Part shown: piece by piece, positions 52,057 through 60,713 of the stretch | Layout of the letters: each line of letters opens with the position of its first letter | How positions within the stretch are numbered: the stretch's first letter is position 1 | Assembly (NCBI RefSeq): GCF_005938645.2 | Contig: NZ_CP042171.1 | Location: 4,650,001 to 4,714,000 of the forward strand | Length of the DNA stretch: 64,000 bases | DNA from: Pedobacter sp. KBS0701 | GTDB taxonomy: Bacteria > Bacteroidota > Bacteroidia > Sphingobacteriales > Sphingobacteriaceae | Direction of reading: 5' to 3' | The notes under the pieces: generated by a model | The model's database searches: none | Told to the model about the DNA's origin: nothing | Seen by the model: only the letters and a program-made list of their open reading frames with translations | Position numbers and translations under genes: made by a program

Positions 52057-53388
52057 TTATTTAACCAAATCTTCAATTGCTTTGTTCACTTTTTCGAAAC
52101 CAAATTGCGATAAAACGTCGTGCATTGCTGCAGTAATCTGCTCGTTACAAAGGTTGCCAATGCTTCCTTCGTGTGTATGATGTATCTGGCCAGATGGAGC
52201 AAAAGTACCATTTTCTATCTGTTCACCAACAATTTTATAGGCTTCTCTAAATGGAACCCCCTGCAGCGCCAGGTCGTTCACTACTTCAACGCTAAACAGG
52301 TAATCATATTTTTTATCTTTCAAAATATCATCCTTAATGGTGATGTTCTGGAACATAAAAGTGGCGATTTCCAAACATTCGTTTAATGAAGTAATCGCCG
52401 GAAACAAATTTTCTTTTAACAGTTGTAAATCGCGGTGATAACCTGATGGTAAATTGGTAATCATCATCGCTATTTCATTTGGCAAAGCCTGAATTTTATT
52501 ACAACGCGAACGGATCAGTTCGAAAACATCCGGATTTTTCTTATGCGGCATAATGCTCGAACCTGTAGTCAGTTCTGCCGGGAAACTGATGAATCCGAAA
52601 TTCTGATTGATGAATAAACAAACATCCATCGCCATTTTAGCTAGCGTTGCGGCTACAGCACTCATGGCTTGCGCTAAAATCCTTTCGGTTTTTCCGCGGC
52701 CCATCTGTGCATAAACCACATTGTAGTTTAAACTTTCAAAGCCCAATAATTCGGTTGTTAAAGTTCTGTTTAAAGGAAATGATGAGCCATAACCTGCTGC
52801 TGAACCCAATGGGTTTTTATTGGTGATTTTCCAGGCGGCAAGCATCAGCTCCATATCATCGGCAAGGCTTTCGGCATAAGCACCAAACCACAAACCGAAA
52901 GATGATGGCATGGCAATCTGCAAATGTGTATAACCCGGTACCAATTTGCCTTTATGTGTATTGCTCAGTTCGATCAATTGGTTAAACAAAGTTGAAGTTT
53001 GATTAACCATATCTTCAATACAAGCCCTGAAGAACAATTTTAAATCAACCAAAACCTGATCATTACGCGAACGGCCACTGTGAATTTTTTTGCCCGCTTC
53101 GCCAATGCGTTGGGTAAGCAGCCATTCTACCTGCGAGTGTACATCTTCTACACTGTCTTCAATGGTAAAATTTCCGGCTTCAATTTCAGCGTAAATATTT
53201 TTCAGCTCTTGTTGAACGGTTTTCAATTCCTCAGCAGTTAGCAAATTAATGGTTTCGAGCATTTGGGTATGTGCCAAAGAGCCCAAAACATCAAATTTTG
53301 CCATTTGCAGATCCATTTCGCGGTCTTTTCCTACCGTAAAGCTTTCTACAAACTGATTAACATCTATATTTTTTTGCCAAATCTTCAT
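52057..53388 (-). CDS. argH: Argininosuccinate lyase
   Basis: This 443-residue enzyme of the fumarase/aspartase superfamily splits argininosuccinate into arginine and fumarate, the last step of arginine synthesis. The catalytic signature GSSIMPHKKNPDVFEL is intact, and HSQVEWLLTQRIGEAGKKIH and the RSRNDQVLVDLKLFF block define ArgH. It is cytosolic, acting as a tetramer. It is the last arginine gene of the minus-strand cluster, separated from the deacylase by a DUF433/DUF5615 module and AACCGCAAAG repeats. Confidence 0.96.
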   Translation of the reverse strand: MKIWQKNIDVNQFVESFTVGKDREMDLQMAKFDVLGSLAHTQMLETINLLTAEELKTVQQELKNIYAEIEAGNFTIEDSVEDVHSQVEWLLTQRIGEAGKKIHSGRSRNDQVLVDLKLFFRACIEDMVNQTSTLFNQLIELSNTHKGKLVPGYTHLQIAMPSSFGLWFGAYAESLADDMELMLAAWKITNKNPLGSAAGYGSSFPLNRTLTTELLGFESLNYNVVYAQMGRGKTERILAQAMSAVAATLAKMAMDVCLFINQNFGFISFPAELTTGSSIMPHKKNPDVFELIRSRCNKIQALPNEIAMMITNLPSGYHRDLQLLKENLFPAITSLNECLEIATFMFQNITIKDDILKDKKYDYLFSVEVVNDLALQGVPFREAYKIVGEQIENGTFAPSGQIHHTHEGSIGNLCNEQITAAMHDVLSQFGFEKVNKAIEDLVK

Positions 53389-53397
53389 TATAATCTA

Positions 53398-53445
53398 TTT
53401 AACCGCGAAGGGCGCTAAGTTTTTCGCAAAGTGCGCCAAGCATTT
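53398..53445. repeat. AACCGCAAAG-type intergenic repeat, copy 4
   Basis: TTTAACCGCGAAGGGCGCTA followed by GTTTTTCGCAAAGTGCGCC. It lies immediately downstream of the DUF5615 stop and upstream of argH. Confidence 0.6.
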
Positions 53446-53776
53446 ATTGTAATTCCAAACAAGAAAATTCATCCTGCTTTATAAAATCACTTATTAATTC
53501 TCTTTTTTCTATTAAAGTCTCTGCAATCCCACTCGTTGTATTGTTTCCGGAACGAAGCCAAATAATTTTAGGTGGATGACCATACAGATTTAAAAACTCA
53601 TAGAAATCTGCGTCGAAAGTTACAATTACATAACCACTTTGACCAGCAAAAGTCAAGATTTCCTTGTATGATTTGTTTTCCAACTTTAACCGCTGTATTT
53701 GGTCGCAAGCTGGAAAATCGGCTTCTAAAAGTTTTGTGATCCTGTGAGAGATGTTTTGATCGAACAATAGTTTCAC
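53444..53776 (-). CDS. DUF5615 PIN-like toxin, copy 2
   Basis: This 110-residue protein starts KLLFDQNISHRITKLLEADF, the DUF5615 pattern with Asp and Asn at the metal site, and continues YVIVTFDADFYEFLNLYGHP followed by PKIIWLRSGN. It overlaps the upstream DUF433 stop by exactly one base, as copy 1 at 36078 does. An RNase toxin role is inferred. The module is inserted between argH and the deacylase gene of the arginine cluster. Confidence 0.82.
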   Translation of the reverse strand: MKLLFDQNISHRITKLLEADFPACDQIQRLKLENKSYKEILTFAGQSGYVIVTFDADFYEFLNLYGHPPKIIWLRSGNNTTSGIAETLIEKRELISDFIKQDEFSCLELQ

Positions 53777-54000
53777 TAGGCAACTCTTATATTATGTTCC
53801 CTATCTGCAGAGTAGGCAAGACAGGCCAATACTTCCTCTTCTTTAATTTCTGGAAAATCATCTAAAATATTCTGAATGGTCATTCCGTTTGATAACCAAC
53901 TTAAAACATCATAAACAGCAATCCTGGTTCCCTTAATGCACGGCCTACCAAAGCGTTTATTCGAATCAATTTCTATGAAATTAGAATAAGTTTTCATCAT
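53776..54000 (-). CDS. DUF433 antitoxin-like protein, copy 2
   Basis: This 74-residue protein (start at 54000 chosen; an earlier ATG adds 14 non-conserved residues) has the DUF433 core GRPCIKGTRIAVYDVLSWLS followed by MTIQNILDDFPEIKEEEVLA. It is the first gene of a pair with the DUF5615 toxin, coupled by a TAATG overlap. It is diverged from the copy at 36422-36658. Autoregulation by its winged-helix fold is plausible. Confidence 0.85.
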   Translation of the reverse strand: MMKTYSNFIEIDSNKRFGRPCIKGTRIAVYDVLSWLSNGMTIQNILDDFPEIKEEEVLACLAYSADREHNIRVA

Positions 54001-54033
54001 GTAAAGATAAACAATATTATAAGAATTTTCATT

Positions 54034-54165
54034 CAACCGCAAAGGGCACTAAGTTTTTTCGCAAAGCACACAAAGCTATTTTATAATTTTACCACAGCAT
54101 TTACGGAGTTTTTAACTGAGATACAAGGCTATTTTTACCACAAAGACACCAAGTACAAAGGTTTT
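54034..54165. repeat. AACCGCAAAG-type intergenic repeats, copies 5 and 6
   Basis: CAACCGCAAAGGGCACTAAG then TTTTTTCGCAAAGCACACAA is one copy; a weaker one, TTTACCACAAAGACACCAAG, starts near 54132. They fill the gap between the DUF433 gene and the deacylase gene. Confidence 0.55.
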
Positions 54166-54234
54166 CGAATCTTTTAAAAGATAAAGGGGCATTTAAGTTT
54201 CACATCTGAACCTTACGCCTCAACCTTAAAACCT

Positions 54235-55302
54235 TCAACCTTCAATAACCGGTTTTAGCATATTTACATATCCTTCAACGCCTTCTGCAACCTCGCGAAC
54301 ATATAAAAATTCATCAGCCATGTGCGAGCGGCCAGAAAAACCTGGTCCACATTTTACTGAAGGGATATCCAGTAAAGCCTGATCGGATGTAGTTGGCGAA
54401 CCGTAAGTAGTTTTTCCAAGTGCTACTCCGGCTTGAACAACCGGATGGTTTTTATCAATCGATGATGGTTTTAAACGGATGGAACGCGGGGTAACATCAC
54501 AATCTACATTTGCCCTGATGATTTCTAACACTTCTTCATTGGTATAAGCATCGGTTACACGTACATCAACTGTGAAAGTACAGTTTGCAGGAACAACATT
54601 ATGCTGCGAACCTGCATTAATAATCGTTACCGTCATTTTCAAAGGACCAAAAACCTCAGACACTTTAGGAAAGTGATAATTTCTGAACCATTCAATATCT
54701 TTTAATGCTTTGTAAATTGCATTTTCTCCTTCTTCACGGGCAGCATGCCCGGCTTTACCATGCGAAACGCAATCCAATACCAGCAAACCCCGTTCGGCAA
54801 TAGCCAAATTCATTTCTGTTGGTTCACCAACGATACCAAACTCAAGCTCACCTAAATCAGGCAACACCAGTTCCAAACCATTATTACCCGAAATTTCTTC
54901 TTCAGCAGTGGCTGCCAAACAGATATTATATTTTAAATTTTCCTGTTCGTAATAATATAAAAACGTACCGATTAACGAAACCAGACAACCGCCGGCATCA
55001 TTACTGCCCAAGCCAAACAATTTGTCCCCTTCAATTGCAGCATCATAAGGATCGCGGGTATAACCTGAATTAGGCTTAACCGTATCATGGTGCGAGTTTA
55101 ACAACAAAGTTGGCTTATTGGCATCAAAATGTTTGTTGTAGGCCCAAACGTTATTCATTTTGCGTTGAGTCTTAACCCCTCTCTCCTCCAAAAACTGGGC
55201 GATTAAATTCGCTGTTCTATCTTCTTCTTTGCTAAAAGACTGGATACGGATCAACTGCCGCAATAAGTCGAGACTTTCTTTTTGTATATTTTCTAGTAAC
55301 AT
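54235..55302 (-). CDS. argE: Acylornithine/acylcitrulline deacylase (M20 family)
   Basis: This 355-residue M20 metallopeptidase-family enzyme removes the acyl group in arginine synthesis. The metal-binding motifs are LLNSHHDTVKP, SNDAGGCLVSLIG, AATAEEEISGNNGLE (with catalytic Glu) and the later EFLY-type end. In organisms with the acylated transcarbamylase, the substrate is N-acetyl- or N-succinylcitrulline rather than acetylornithine. It is cytosolic and lies between proC and argH. The choice between acetyl and succinyl cannot be made from this protein, but ArgF' points to succinyl. Confidence 0.88.
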   Translation of the reverse strand: MLLENIQKESLDLLRQLIRIQSFSKEEDRTANLIAQFLEERGVKTQRKMNNVWAYNKHFDANKPTLLLNSHHDTVKPNSGYTRDPYDAAIEGDKLFGLGSNDAGGCLVSLIGTFLYYYEQENLKYNICLAATAEEEISGNNGLELVLPDLGELEFGIVGEPTEMNLAIAERGLLVLDCVSHGKAGHAAREEGENAIYKALKDIEWFRNYHFPKVSEVFGPLKMTVTIINAGSQHNVVPANCTFTVDVRVTDAYTNEEVLEIIRANVDCDVTPRSIRLKPSSIDKNHPVVQAGVALGKTTYGSPTTSDQALLDIPSVKCGPGFSGRSHMADEFLYVREVAEGVEGYVNMLKPVIEG

Positions 55303-55378
55303 AGTATCAAGTAATTGGTAGAAAGCATCAGGAATAAACCCGAATTTAAACTTTTACCTTTTATTTTGCTTTTGGCTT

Positions 55379-56191
55379 TTAGCTTTCTTTGGTGTACAAG
55401 TTTCCTGCTTTTAAAGCCGAAAGTTTAATCCCTTTTATCAATGAAGAACTAAAACCGTTATGCTCCATTTCGTTCAAACCGGCAATAGTACAACCTTTCG
55501 GCGAAGTTACTTTATCTATTTCTGATTCCGGGTGTGTTCCATGTAATAAAAGCAAATCTGCCGCACCTTTTGCCGTTTGAACAGCCATTTTTAGCGCTTC
55601 ATCAGCATGGAAACCAATTTCTACCCCACCCTGCGATGCAGCCCGGATGGCCCTTAAAAAGAACGCAATACCACAGGCACAAAGCGCTGTTGCCGAAGTC
55701 ATTAAATCTTCGTTAATTTTCACCACTGAACCAACTGTTTCGAACATTTTGGTCACACTTGCGATATTTTCTGCTGAGGCATTATCGCTGGCCATACAGG
55801 TCATGGATTGCCCGATGGCAATTGCCGTATTTGGCATCACACGGATCACTTCAACATCTTCTCCCAGTTTTTCTCTAACTGCAGCGCAACTCACGCCCGA
55901 AATAACCGAAATAACCAGGTGTTTAACCGGAACAATCGAAGTCTGAATTTCATCCAAAACCGTATTTAATTGTTGTGGCAGAACGGCTAAAATCACAACA
56001 TCAGCCTCTACAACGGCTTGTTTATTGTTATTACTTACCCTAAAACCTGATTCGGCATACGATTTTAAATGATCAATATTTCTGCGGGTTAACGTAATGT
56101 CGGCAGCTTGAGCAAAATCAGCTTTCACTAAACCTTTTGCTAAAGATAAACCGATATTTCCGCTTCCAATAATGGCTATTTTTTTTGACAT
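55379..56191 (-). CDS. proC: Pyrroline-5-carboxylate reductase
   Basis: This 270-residue NAD(P)H-dependent enzyme makes proline from pyrroline-5-carboxylate. The Rossmann motif IAIIGSGNIGLSLAKGLV starts the protein, and the substrate-binding C-terminal block contains DKVTSPKGCTIAGLNEMEHN, a family signature. RVMPNTAIAIGQSMTCMA is also typical. It is encoded inside the arginine cluster between argB and the deacylase, a placement seen in other Bacteroidota and fitting shared glutamate-derived metabolism. Confidence 0.93.
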   Translation of the reverse strand: MSKKIAIIGSGNIGLSLAKGLVKADFAQAADITLTRRNIDHLKSYAESGFRVSNNNKQAVVEADVVILAVLPQQLNTVLDEIQTSIVPVKHLVISVISGVSCAAVREKLGEDVEVIRVMPNTAIAIGQSMTCMASDNASAENIASVTKMFETVGSVVKINEDLMTSATALCACGIAFFLRAIRAASQGGVEIGFHADEALKMAVQTAKGAADLLLLHGTHPESEIDKVTSPKGCTIAGLNEMEHNGFSSSLIKGIKLSALKAGNLYTKES

Positions 56192-56620
56192 GATTACTAA
56201 TTTTCCTGCGGGTTGATCACAGATTATTTTGATTACAGATTTATATTTTTTTTCCTACAGTTTTTGAAAAGCAATTTCAGTGATTCTATTGATGCCTCAG
56301 TCCTGTTATCCACTTCAATCTTTTTAACTTCTGCCATTTCATCTATTCATCGTCATTGCAAGGAGGAACGATGTGGCAATCTTTTTCGTGTTTAACACAA
56401 AAAGTATTTCCGTTTCTATCAGGTTTAGTTTGCAAAAGCAGTAGTTAGTCGGTTTCTTTTCCCCTCGAAATGCCTATATAGCTACTACCACCAGAAAGCG
56501 AAACCTCAAAGAATTATAAATCAACTTAGTGCTTTTGTGTCCTGGTGGTTAAAATCTTTTAGCGATGAGTTTATGCCCCTCGCCAAAAACCTTACACCCT
56601 CAACCTCCCTGCCGTCTACC
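56192..56620. other. Gap between proC and argB with repeat fragments
   Basis: These 429 bases hold no gene I can support. A repeat-like piece, CGTCATTGCAAGGAGGAACG followed by ATGTGGCAATC, lies at 56351-56381 and its GCAAGGAGGAACG part resembles palindromic-element ends elsewhere in Bacteroidota. TGTCCTGGTGGTTAAAATC near 56540 is another repeat-like word. Confidence 0.4.
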
Positions 56621-57457
56621 TCATTTCAGCATTTTGGTTCCAAAAGTACCATCAGCAAGCTCGGCCAGCTCGTCTGCTTTACCGATATATACAGCCGAAA
56701 CTCCTTTTTTAATCGCTTCAAAAGCATTGTGCAGTTTAGGGATCATTCCGCCTTGTACCGTTCCGTCAGCTTTCAAACCTTCAAACTCATCAGCCTTGAT
56801 TTCTCTTACCACAGTAGCATCATCATTAACATCCTTTAACACACCCTTTTTCTCAAAGCAATATACCAAACGGGTTTCATATAAGTTTGACATTGCTATC
56901 GCAACAGATGAAGCAATAGTGTCAGCGTTGGTATTTAAGAGTTGCGTATCACCATCATGTGTTATAGCACATAAAACAGGAACCAATCCGGCCTTCAGCA
57001 AGTTATCTAAAGTTGTTGAAGAAACAGAATTTTCATCCAAATCGCCCACAAAACCATAATCAATTACTGCACCGGCCATAGGTCCTGCATCTGCACCATA
57101 AGTTTTGGTACTAACCGGCCGTTTTTTTGCTTTGATCACATTACCGTCGGCTCCACTTAAGCCAATGGCATTGCTACCTTTAGCCTGTAGTTGCGCAACC
57201 ATATTTTTATTGATCAAACCTGCGTAAACCATGGTTACAATCCGCAGGGTTTCAATATCGGTGATTCTTCTTCCCTCAACCATTTTGGCTTCAATTCCCA
57301 ATGATTCACCCAGTTCAGTTGCAATTTTACCACCACCATGAACCAAAATTTTATCTCCTGGCAATGCCGTAAAATCCAGCAAAAACTGATGCAGGTTTTC
57401 TGAATTATCGATTACGTTTCCACCGATTTTTATGATTGTGAGTTGTTTATTCTTCAT
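56621..57457 (-). CDS. argB: Acylglutamate kinase
   Basis: This 278-residue amino-acid-kinase-fold enzyme phosphorylates N-acylglutamate, the second step of arginine synthesis. TIIKIGGNVIDN, ILVHGGGKIATELGE (nucleotide and substrate loops) and GGMIPKLHNAFEAIKKG are diagnostic. Its start overlaps the end of the YhcG-type gene by 11 bases, so expression is coupled to it. The acyl group may be succinyl, to match the transcarbamylase. It is cytosolic. Confidence 0.93.
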   Translation of the reverse strand: MKNKQLTIIKIGGNVIDNSENLHQFLLDFTALPGDKILVHGGGKIATELGESLGIEAKMVEGRRITDIETLRIVTMVYAGLINKNMVAQLQAKGSNAIGLSGADGNVIKAKKRPVSTKTYGADAGPMAGAVIDYGFVGDLDENSVSSTTLDNLLKAGLVPVLCAITHDGDTQLLNTNADTIASSVAIAMSNLYETRLVYCFEKKGVLKDVNDDATVVREIKADEFEGLKADGTVQGGMIPKLHNAFEAIKKGVSAVYIGKADELAELADGTFGTKMLK

Positions 57458-58499
57458 TTTTATAGAAAATTTCTGAAAGCTGATGTAGTTTTTCTACGAG
57501 TAACTTTTTATCAATGAGTTTAGTTTCATAATCTGCAATTAAAGCAGGTGACAAATTTCTAGCTAGCGCGTATTCCACAACTTCAACATCTTTACCTTTG
57601 CACAATAAGACACCAATACTTGGATTTTCATGCGGCCGTTTAACATCCCTATCCAAGGCTTCGAGATAGAAATTCAATTTTCCCAAAAATTCCGGTTGAA
57701 ATTCTTCTATCTTCAATTCAAATAAAACCATACACTGCAAATCGCGGTGATAAAATAATAAATCTGTATAGTAATCTTTATTTCCTACCTGCAGTCTGTA
57801 TTTACTCCCCATATACGTAAAACCCTTTCCCATCTCTAATATAAAATTTTGTAGGTTTTTAATTAATGCGTTCTGCAGGTCATCTTCAGAATGGATCTCG
57901 GGTAAAGCCAAAAACTCAAAAATGTAAGGGTCTTTAAAAATTCCACGAGGCAATTGTTTAGCTATTGCGTGTCCAAATTTATCACTAAGCATAGTCCGTT
58001 CAAAAGTGGCTGAATTTAACTGGCGCTCGAGTTCTCTTACCGATAGTTTCTCTTTAATAGAAGTATGGATATAAAATAGCTTTTCCTCTATAGTTTTGGT
58101 TTTGTTTAAAATGTGTAAATGAGAAGACCACGGTATTTGTGTCAACACTGTTGTCACAAATTTATCAAACTCATTATCAGCATCTTGAAATTGTGTCAGC
58201 AGTGTTGTCACGATTTCCTTCTCACTATAAACTTCATAAAATTGTTTCATTCTATAAAGTCCACGACGGTTAAATCCCTTTAACAGAGGTTGTTTCTCTG
58301 CAATATAGTCTGCTAAATCATTAACAGTTCCATCGCCCCATTTGCCATTGGCAACTTTTTCGGAAACAATTTGTCCAACACTAAAATATAACATTACGAG
58401 TTCTGCATTTGCTTTACTGTAGACCCTATTCCGGGCTTCAGTAATAAGCAAAATGACCTGCTCAAAATCTGATGTTATACTTTTTATTGGCTTATTCAT
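57447..58499 (-). CDS. YhcG-type PDDEXK nuclease family protein (DUF1016)
   Basis: This 350-residue protein has the DUF1016 N-terminal helical domain (about residues 10-150, VSEKVANGKWGDGTVNDLAD and GFNRRGLYRMKQFYEVY) and a C-terminal nuclease domain (about 185-340) with DYYTDLLFYHRDLQCMVLFE ending in the ELK catalytic pair. Homologues such as YhcG are thought to act on DNA or RNA in host-defence or stress settings. It is unrelated to arginine synthesis yet lies between argF' and argB, overlapping argB by 11 bases and following argF' by 14. The gene appears intact. Confidence 0.88.
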   Translation of the reverse strand: MNKPIKSITSDFEQVILLITEARNRVYSKANAELVMLYFSVGQIVSEKVANGKWGDGTVNDLADYIAEKQPLLKGFNRRGLYRMKQFYEVYSEKEIVTTLLTQFQDADNEFDKFVTTVLTQIPWSSHLHILNKTKTIEEKLFYIHTSIKEKLSVRELERQLNSATFERTMLSDKFGHAIAKQLPRGIFKDPYIFEFLALPEIHSEDDLQNALIKNLQNFILEMGKGFTYMGSKYRLQVGNKDYYTDLLFYHRDLQCMVLFELKIEEFQPEFLGKLNFYLEALDRDVKRPHENPSIGVLLCKGKDVEVVEYALARNLSPALIADYETKLIDKKLLVEKLHQLSEIFYKNEE

Positions 58500-58513
58500 T
58501 TAGCTAGTAATAG

Positions 58514-59485
58514 TTACAACTCTTCCAACATCGCTTTAATCACTGCTTGTGCAGCCCACAAACGATTGCCAGCCTCGTGGATAACCAATGAGTTTGGTCC
58601 ATCTAAAATTTCAGATGATAATTCAAGATCACGACGAACCGGCAAACAGTGCATTACTTTGGCATCGTTGGTAAATTTCAACTTTTGGTTATTCATCATC
58701 CAACCATCCGGGTAAGTTAATACTTTACCGTACTCTGTATAACTGCTCCAGTTTTTCACATACACGTAATCCGCTCCGGCCAAAGCCTCCTCTAAATTAT
58801 ATTGAATATCTGCATTTGGTGTAAAATCCTCCGAAAGTTCGTAACCCTCAGGTTGGGCAATGGTAAAATCGATCATTCCTTCTGCCTGCGCTTTACACAT
58901 CCACTCCGCAAAAGAATTTGGTACGGCTTGTGGCAAAGCCTTAACATGGGGCGCCCAGGCCAAAACTACTTTTGGTTTGCGGCCATCGGTTTTTTTCGTC
59001 CAGGTTTCGTGGATGGTAATAATATCGGCGAAGCTTTGCAAAGGGTGACGCGTTGCACTCTCCAAACTTACTACAGGTACAGCACAGTATTTCACAAATT
59101 TATTGAAGAAATCTTCGCTATAATCCTCTTCGCGATTGTTCAATTTTGGAAAGGAGCGTAAACCCAGGATATCGCAATATTGTCCCATTACGGCTGCCGC
59201 TTCACGGATATGCTCAACGGTTGAACCATTCATCACCACGCCATCCTGTGTTTCTAAAGCCCAGCCTTCTTTATCCATGTTCATCACCATTACGTTCATA
59301 CCTAAATTTAAGGCAGCTTTCTGCGTACTTAACCGGGTACGTAAACTTGGATTCATAAAAACCAGACCCAAGGTTTTGTTTTTACCTAAATCCTGATGTG
59401 CATAAGGATCTGCCTTTAACGCAAGCGCATCATTTACAAATTGTTTGATGCTTGGAACATCGTGTACGGAAGTGAAAAGTTTCAT
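58514..59485 (-). CDS. argF': Acylornithine carbamoyltransferase (ArgF')
   Basis: This 323-residue transcarbamylase acts on N-acylornithine, not ornithine. The carbamoyl-phosphate motif appears as FMNPSLRTRLSTQ (about residues 43-55, replacing STRTR). The 80s loop reads VVMNGSTVEHIRE, with Val90 where Xanthomonas N-acetylornithine enzyme has Glu92 and the Bacteroides N-succinylornithine enzyme has Pro90. HCLPVRRDLELSSEI gives the catalytic His-Cys-Leu-Pro. I infer N-succinylornithine as substrate. It is cytosolic, downstream of argD in the cluster. Confidence 0.9.
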   Translation of the reverse strand: MKLFTSVHDVPSIKQFVNDALALKADPYAHQDLGKNKTLGLVFMNPSLRTRLSTQKAALNLGMNVMVMNMDKEGWALETQDGVVMNGSTVEHIREAAAVMGQYCDILGLRSFPKLNNREEDYSEDFFNKFVKYCAVPVVSLESATRHPLQSFADIITIHETWTKKTDGRKPKVVLAWAPHVKALPQAVPNSFAEWMCKAQAEGMIDFTIAQPEGYELSEDFTPNADIQYNLEEALAGADYVYVKNWSSYTEYGKVLTYPDGWMMNNQKLKFTNDAKVMHCLPVRRDLELSSEILDGPNSLVIHEAGNRLWAAQAVIKAMLEEL

Positions 59486-59499
59486 TTTTTAAAGCTTAA

Positions 59500-59527
59500 A
59501 GGGTGCTTCGACAGGCTCAGCATGACA
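59500..59527. repeat. Inverted half-copy of the TGTCATGCTGAG repeat
   Basis: GTGCTTCGACAGGCTCAGCA followed by TGACA is the reverse complement of the half-element at 18842-18866. It lies between argD and argF'. Confidence 0.65.
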
Positions 59528-59531
59528 ATAT

Positions 59532-60662
59532 CTATTTTACTAATTTTCTAAAAGCAGCTAAAAATTCATCAGCATGTGCCTTAGTCAAATTTAAAGCCGG
59601 CAATAAACGGATTACATTAGGTTTTGCCTCGCCGGTAAAAATATGGTGTGTAAACAATAATTCTTTTTTAACATGTGCCAGTTCGGCTGGCAGTTCGATA
59701 CCGATCATTAGCCCACGGCCACGAATTTCTACTACCTGCTCAAATTTCTTTAATTCAGTAATGAGATAGTTCCCAACTTCTTCAGCATTTTTGATCAGGT
59801 TATCTTTTTCCATCACTTCCAAAACCGCTAGAGCCGCAGCGCAAGCTAAATGGTTACCACCGAAAGTTGTACCCAACTCTCCATGCCAAGGTTTAAATTT
59901 AGGCGCAATAGAAATCCCGGCTACCGGAAATCCATTTCCCATTCCTTTTGCCATCGTATACACATCTGCTTCAACACCCGAATAATCGTGCGAGTAAAAC
60001 GAGCCGGTACGTCCATAACCACATTGTACGCTATCGGCAATGTAAACGGCATTATATTCATCACAAAGTAAACGGATTTTTTGCAGAAAACTTTTTGAAG
60101 CTTCTTTAATCCCTCCAACACCTTGGATACCTTCGATAATTACCGCTGAAATATCATTGCCTTGTGCTTTGAAAGTTTCTTCTAAAGCAATTTCATTATT
60201 AAAAGGCAAAAAGATTACATTTTCAGTTTGATTAACAGGTGCTACAATTTTAGGATTATCGGTTACGGCAACTGCTAAAGAGGTACGTCCGTGGAAAGCG
60301 CCTGTAAAAGCAATTACCTTTTTTCTTCCGTTGTAAAATGAAGCCAGTTTTAAAGCATTTTCATTTGCTTCGGCTCCAGAATTGCATAAAAAGAGCTGAA
60401 AATCTTTTTTACCAGAAACTTCGCCCAACTTTTCAGCAAGCTGAACCTGTAAAGGAATTTTAACGGAATTCGAATAAAAGCCAACTTTGTTCAACTGGTC
60501 AGTTAAACGGCTTACGTAATCTGGATGCGTGTGGCCTATCGAAATCACGGCATGACCGCCATATAAATCTAAATATTGTTGTTCGTTAGCGTCCCAAACA
60601 TTGCTGCCTGCTGCTTTGGTTATTTCTATATCGTTAAGTGGATAAACGTCGAATAGTTGCAT
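59532..60662 (-). CDS. argD: Acylornithine aminotransferase
   Basis: This 376-residue class III aminotransferase converts N-acylglutamate semialdehyde to N-acylornithine with glutamate as donor. FLCNSGAEANENALKLA is the phosphate-binding loop, IADSVQCGYGRTGSFYSHDY gives the Asp pairing with the PLP nitrogen, MAKGMGNGFPVAG contains the PLP lysine, and TTFGGNHLACAAALAVLE follows. Length is typical for ArgD. It is cytosolic and lies between the four-helix-bundle gene and argF'. Confidence 0.94.
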   Translation of the reverse strand: MQLFDVYPLNDIEITKAAGSNVWDANEQQYLDLYGGHAVISIGHTHPDYVSRLTDQLNKVGFYSNSVKIPLQVQLAEKLGEVSGKKDFQLFLCNSGAEANENALKLASFYNGRKKVIAFTGAFHGRTSLAVAVTDNPKIVAPVNQTENVIFLPFNNEIALEETFKAQGNDISAVIIEGIQGVGGIKEASKSFLQKIRLLCDEYNAVYIADSVQCGYGRTGSFYSHDYSGVEADVYTMAKGMGNGFPVAGISIAPKFKPWHGELGTTFGGNHLACAAALAVLEVMEKDNLIKNAEEVGNYLITELKKFEQVVEIRGRGLMIGIELPAELAHVKKELLFTHHIFTGEAKPNVIRLLPALNLTKAHADEFLAAFRKLVK

Positions 60663-60713
60663 ATCTTAATAAGGTTTGAAGGTTGAGGGCTGGAAGGCAG
60701 AAGGTTTGTATGC

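Noticed and set aside
56537..57059. Plus-strand ORFs opposite argB
   Set aside because: They are shadows of the argB reading frame and lack any family pattern.
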